From: Pseudomonas silvicola
Lineage (GTDB): Bacteria > Pseudomonadota > Gammaproteobacteria > Pseudomonadales > Pseudomonadaceae
Direction: 5' to 3'
Length of the DNA: 64,000 nt
Assembly: GCF_026651855.1 (NCBI RefSeq)
Contig: NZ_CP093280.1
Span: 1,776,001 to 1,840,000 of the forward strand
Each line of letters opens with the position of its first letter. Position 1 is the stretch's first letter. Both the position numbers and the translations under genes were made by a program. Below the pieces are notes generated by a model, which saw nothing but the letters and a program-made list of their open reading frames with translations, did not search any database and was not told where the DNA came from. Positions 62,301 to 64,000 of the stretch are shown piece after piece.

Positions 62301-64000
62301 AACTGGGCAACCAAGGCCTGATCGAAGCCCTCGGCGGCCTGAGCATCAACGCCGCCAGCCTCGACAACAGCGGGCGCATCAGTGGCCTGGGCGGCGGCCG
62401 CAGCCAGTTCACCATCGGCGGCGCGCTGGTCAACAGTGGCACCCTGAAATTCAACAGTGATGTATTCAGCCTCACGGCCGGTAGCCTCGATGGCAGCCTG
62501 GGCAGCATCAGCGGCACCGGCAGTTCCGACTGGCACCTGGGCACGGCGAGCAGCGTAGGCCGCGCCCAGTTCGACGGTACCTTCGCTGTCACCAGCGGCG
62601 GCGCCTTGACCGTACTGGCCGGTGACCGCCTGGCCACCACCGACAGCCTCATCCTGAACGTCGGCAGTTTGGACAACCTGGGCGAGCTGGTCAGCAACCT
62701 CGACATGACCCTGCTCACGTCCGGTGACCAGGCCAACCGTGGCTTGCTGTCCAGCCAGGGCAACCTGCGCGTGAACGCCCGCGACTTCAGCCAGGTAGGC
62801 GGCCGCCTGGCCAGCGCCGGCAATACCATCCTGACCCTGACCGGCGACCTGGCCAACGGCGGGCGCCTGATCGCCGGCAACGACCTGACCATCAGCGCCA
62901 CCCACATCACCAACGACGGCACTTTGGGCGGCCAGGGCAATGTCAGCCTCAACGCCCGGCAAACCATCAGCAACAACGCCGATACCCTGCTGTTCGCCGG
63001 CGGCGACCTGGCACTGCGCGCCGACCGTTTCATCAACACTTATGGCGACCTCTACAACCAGGGCAACCTCAGCTTCGCCGCCTACGACGGCGGGCGTGCC
63101 AGTGCGTTCAGCAACCTCTCCGGCAGCGTGCAAAGCCTGGGGCGCATCGACCTCAACGCCGTCAGCATCGAAAACGCCAAGGCCCAGTTCGAACTGGACC
63201 AGGCCGTCGTCAGCGGCACCCTGGAATGGAAATGTGGCCAGCACTGCGGCGGCCACGACTCGTTCAAGCGCGGCGTCATCACCATCACCAAGGCGCTCGA
63301 GGAAAGCGTGCTGCTGGACTCGCCCATGGCGCGCCTGATCGCCGGCGGCAACATGACCCTCAACGCCAGCGACGTGCAGAACCGCTACAGCCTGCTGGCC
63401 GCCAACGGCGACCTGACCCTCAACGCCGACACCCTGCTCAACCAGGGCGCCTCCTCGCGCAGCGGCAGCCAGGTGATCGTCATCGCCACGCCCCAGCGCA
63501 TCAGCACCGGCTACTGGGACCAGATGCAGTACGTCGACGTGCCCGCGTTCAACGCCGCCGTTGCCGCCGGCCACTTCGACGAAAGCCGCTTCAACGAACT
63601 GATCGCCCGCTCCAGCGACAGCCGCTTCCAGCAGCAGAGCGACGTCACCACCTGGACACCTGACAGCACCCATAACTACACCAGCACGATCCAGTCCGGT
63701 GGCACTGCCACCCTGAACGTCACCCAGAGCGTGCAGAACGGCACCCTGCTGGAGCAGACCCTGGCCCAACTGACCGGCACCCTGGACAACGAGGCCACCC
63801 AGAAGGTGGGCGCCGTGGTGCTGCAACTCAGCCCCGAACGCAGCGCCGACACCCCGGTGGCGGCCAAGGACGTGCAGCGTGTGGAGCGCATCGACACCGA
63901 CGGCACGGTGCACGTCAGCTTCACCCCGGTGGACTTCACGGGCGTACCTTTCGCCGCCGTCGACCCCACCGCATCCACCAGCTTCCGCCTGCCCCAGGGC
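59369..64000 (+). CDS. FHA/CdiA-like two-partner secreted exoprotein (TpsA), 5' part
   Basis: The first 1544 codons, open to the window edge. An extended signal peptide (about 1-47, PKRALAFLLANVMLWQPLWA) precedes the TPS domain with NPYGI at 156-160 and two cysteines (TCNGCGF, 162 and 165) near it. Then follow long FHA-type beta-helix repeats with a recurring LDNR/LDNS-G unit about every 20-22 residues. Near 1375-1420 the repeats give way to sequence with QYVDVPAFNAAVAAGHF. It may be an adhesin or a contact-dependent inhibition toxin carrier; the C-terminal region that would decide is outside the window. It is cotranscribed with tpsB. Confidence 0.93.
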   Translation, partial: MDARHLAFLARQPSAALAPRDRFWGMPKRALAFLLANVMLWQPLWAQADGIVVSGQGTTLGTAGNGVPVVNIAAPNAAGLSHNQFQDYNVGSQGVILNNATGRTQATQLGGIVLGNANLNGKAATTILNEVTGNNRSQLKGYTEVAGQAARVIVANPYGITCNGCGFINTPRATLTTGKPVLDGSGRLDRFQVDGGDIAIEGAGLDAANIDQFELITRTAQINARLYAKNLTVVAGRNDVNADTLQATARADDGSQKPELAIDSAALGGMYVGAVKLVGTEKGVGVRLAGDLAASAGDVQIDANGKLTMANVSANGAVVAKASGIDAQGAVYAGTRAELRSSADLTNEHSISARDSVTLSADGKLSNSGVIEAGVNADNSRNAQGDVTLQAADISNSASVIASRTLAATGTHTLRNDNGVVQGHDVTLTTAQLTNNGSGARLRGENSLNLNTPAIANLGGLIRFGGGQNVDLNLASLDNRAGRLELVGGQFKVVAANFDNRDGSLLADTLDLDTPQLDNRRGVLIASVGSASVKVTTLLDNRQGTLQAATRLDVSGGEQRNSAGKLLGDVISVTADSFDNSAGGLISAGQGDLALALTGDFNNQNGSAQAQQALSIKAGAVDNRTGTLSADSVNVTADSLDNSADGLVSASQGAIDLNLARQFNNQAGRALAKTLFSLQASDLDNRGGKLQGQALVFRTPAATVDNRGGSLLFDTLNIAAGKLDNRDAGLIATGIGGATLTLTGLDNSGGRIQGDGSLLISAATLDNHAGAISGQAVTLTTGALNNSAKGAILGNGGTVRLTINGVLNNATGTIDAANQRLLLTSFTQLDNRNGSLGGNRVDISGTQLDNREGGQILAGVDGLQITAATVLNQQGLLYAKGGAVTLDLADGTLQNQGGSVVADSLDVTAGHLDNSADDSRAGMLSSIVGALKLKVAQLTNRAGKLFAKGDLSLDGQQLTNASGGEISGASLAIDLGGQLGNQGLIEALGGLSINAASLDNSGRISGLGGGRSQFTIGGALVNSGTLKFNSDVFSLTAGSLDGSLGSISGTGSSDWHLGTASSVGRAQFDGTFAVTSGGALTVLAGDRLATTDSLILNVGSLDNLGELVSNLDMTLLTSGDQANRGLLSSQGNLRVNARDFSQVGGRLASAGNTILTLTGDLANGGRLIAGNDLTISATHITNDGTLGGQGNVSLNARQTISNNADTLLFAGGDLALRADRFINTYGDLYNQGNLSFAAYDGGRASAFSNLSGSVQSLGRIDLNAVSIENAKAQFELDQAVVSGTLEWKCGQHCGGHDSFKRGVITITKALEESVLLDSPMARLIAGGNMTLNASDVQNRYSLLAANGDLTLNADTLLNQGASSRSGSQVIVIATPQRISTGYWDQMQYVDVPAFNAAVAAGHFDESRFNELIARSSDSRFQQQSDVTTWTPDSTHNYTSTIQSGGTATLNVTQSVQNGTLLEQTLAQLTGTLDNEATQKVGAVVLQLSPERSADTPVAAKDVQRVERIDTDGTVHVSFTPVDFTGVPFAAVDPTASTSFRLPQG

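Noticed and set aside
57665-63913. Very long minus-strand frames (1110, 892 and 629 codons) opposite tpsB and tpsA
   Set aside because: They are mirror images of GC-rich, strongly biased codons of the real genes; their translations are low-complexity (Val/Ala/Gly or Leu/Ser/Pro rich), lack domain motifs and cross gene borders.
1-64000. CRISPR arrays, insertion sequences, prophage or integrase genes
   Set aside because: No regularly spaced direct repeats, transposase-like or phage-like proteins were seen; the short repeats found are REP-type palindromes.

Overview
The window reads as chromosomal DNA of a fluorescent pseudomonad of the Pseudomonas putida group. The evidence is the high GC and strong codon bias, protocatechuate dioxygenase subunits whose iron ligands fall at the P. 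putida residue numbers, a QuiC-type dehydroshikimate dehydratase with its metal ligands at the positions I recall for P. putida QuiC1, and the block cioA-cioB-DUF2474 / rlmG / LuxR solo (PpoR-like) / fpr / mscL / radA, an order I recall from P. putida. These are judgements from sequence and memory; no database search was run. No tRNA, rRNA, CRISPR array, transposase or integrase was found.

Layout. (1) 1-8424, minus strand: two translationally coupled polyketide synthase genes of trans-AT style (KR-ACP-KS-KR-ACP-KS, then ACP-KS running off the left edge), followed by a 580-bp gene-free gap with a REP element. (2) 9005-21442: mostly housekeeping genes: an EEP-fold protein with altered catalytic acids, a YciC-like membrane protein, DUF2076, NYN and DEDDh nucleases, rhlE, a BaiN/HI0933 flavoprotein, an HDAC-like deacetylase, a GNAT, tesB, a HAD phosphatase, an OprB-type porin and the zinc protease YpfJ. 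(3) 21589-38631: an aromatic/alicyclic acid region with pcaHG, an aldo-keto reductase, three flavoproteins of the 3-ketosteroid dehydrogenase type, two QuiC-type TIM barrels (full-length quiC and a single-domain relative), an MFS carrier, a NIPSNAP protein, an AroE-like enzyme with an altered substrate pocket, a quinate/shikimate dehydrogenase, AroQ, two IclR regulators and one TetR regulator. (4) 39044-48928: a LysR gene beside a cysteine hydrolase, an ABM-membrane fusion, a purine permease-trmA operon, a three-subunit PaoABC-like molybdoenzyme and an MFS exporter. (5) 49145-57115: the cyanide-insensitive oxidase operon with an ANR-type box, then rlmG, the LuxR solo, fpr, mscL and radA. (6) 57410-64000: a two-partner secretion system, with transporter TpsB followed by a large FHA/CdiA-like exoprotein that continues past the right edge.

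How region 3 may work. Quinate and shikimate would be oxidised by the quinate/shikimate dehydrogenase, AroQ would interconvert 3-dehydroquinate and 3-dehydroshikimate, QuiC would make protocatechuate and PcaHG would open its ring. The additional AroE-like oxidoreductase, KstD-type flavoproteins and QuiC-like barrel suggest a second branch that oxidises and aromatises other ring acids. Short dyads shared between the divergent promoters suggest three regulatory circuits: TetR (quiC/MFS and aroQ), IclR-1 (flavoprotein-AKR and the TIM barrel) and IclR-2 (the AroE-like operon, perhaps also quiC). This branch is the best candidate in the window for an undescribed pathway; the orphan trans-AT PKS and the secreted exoprotein come next.
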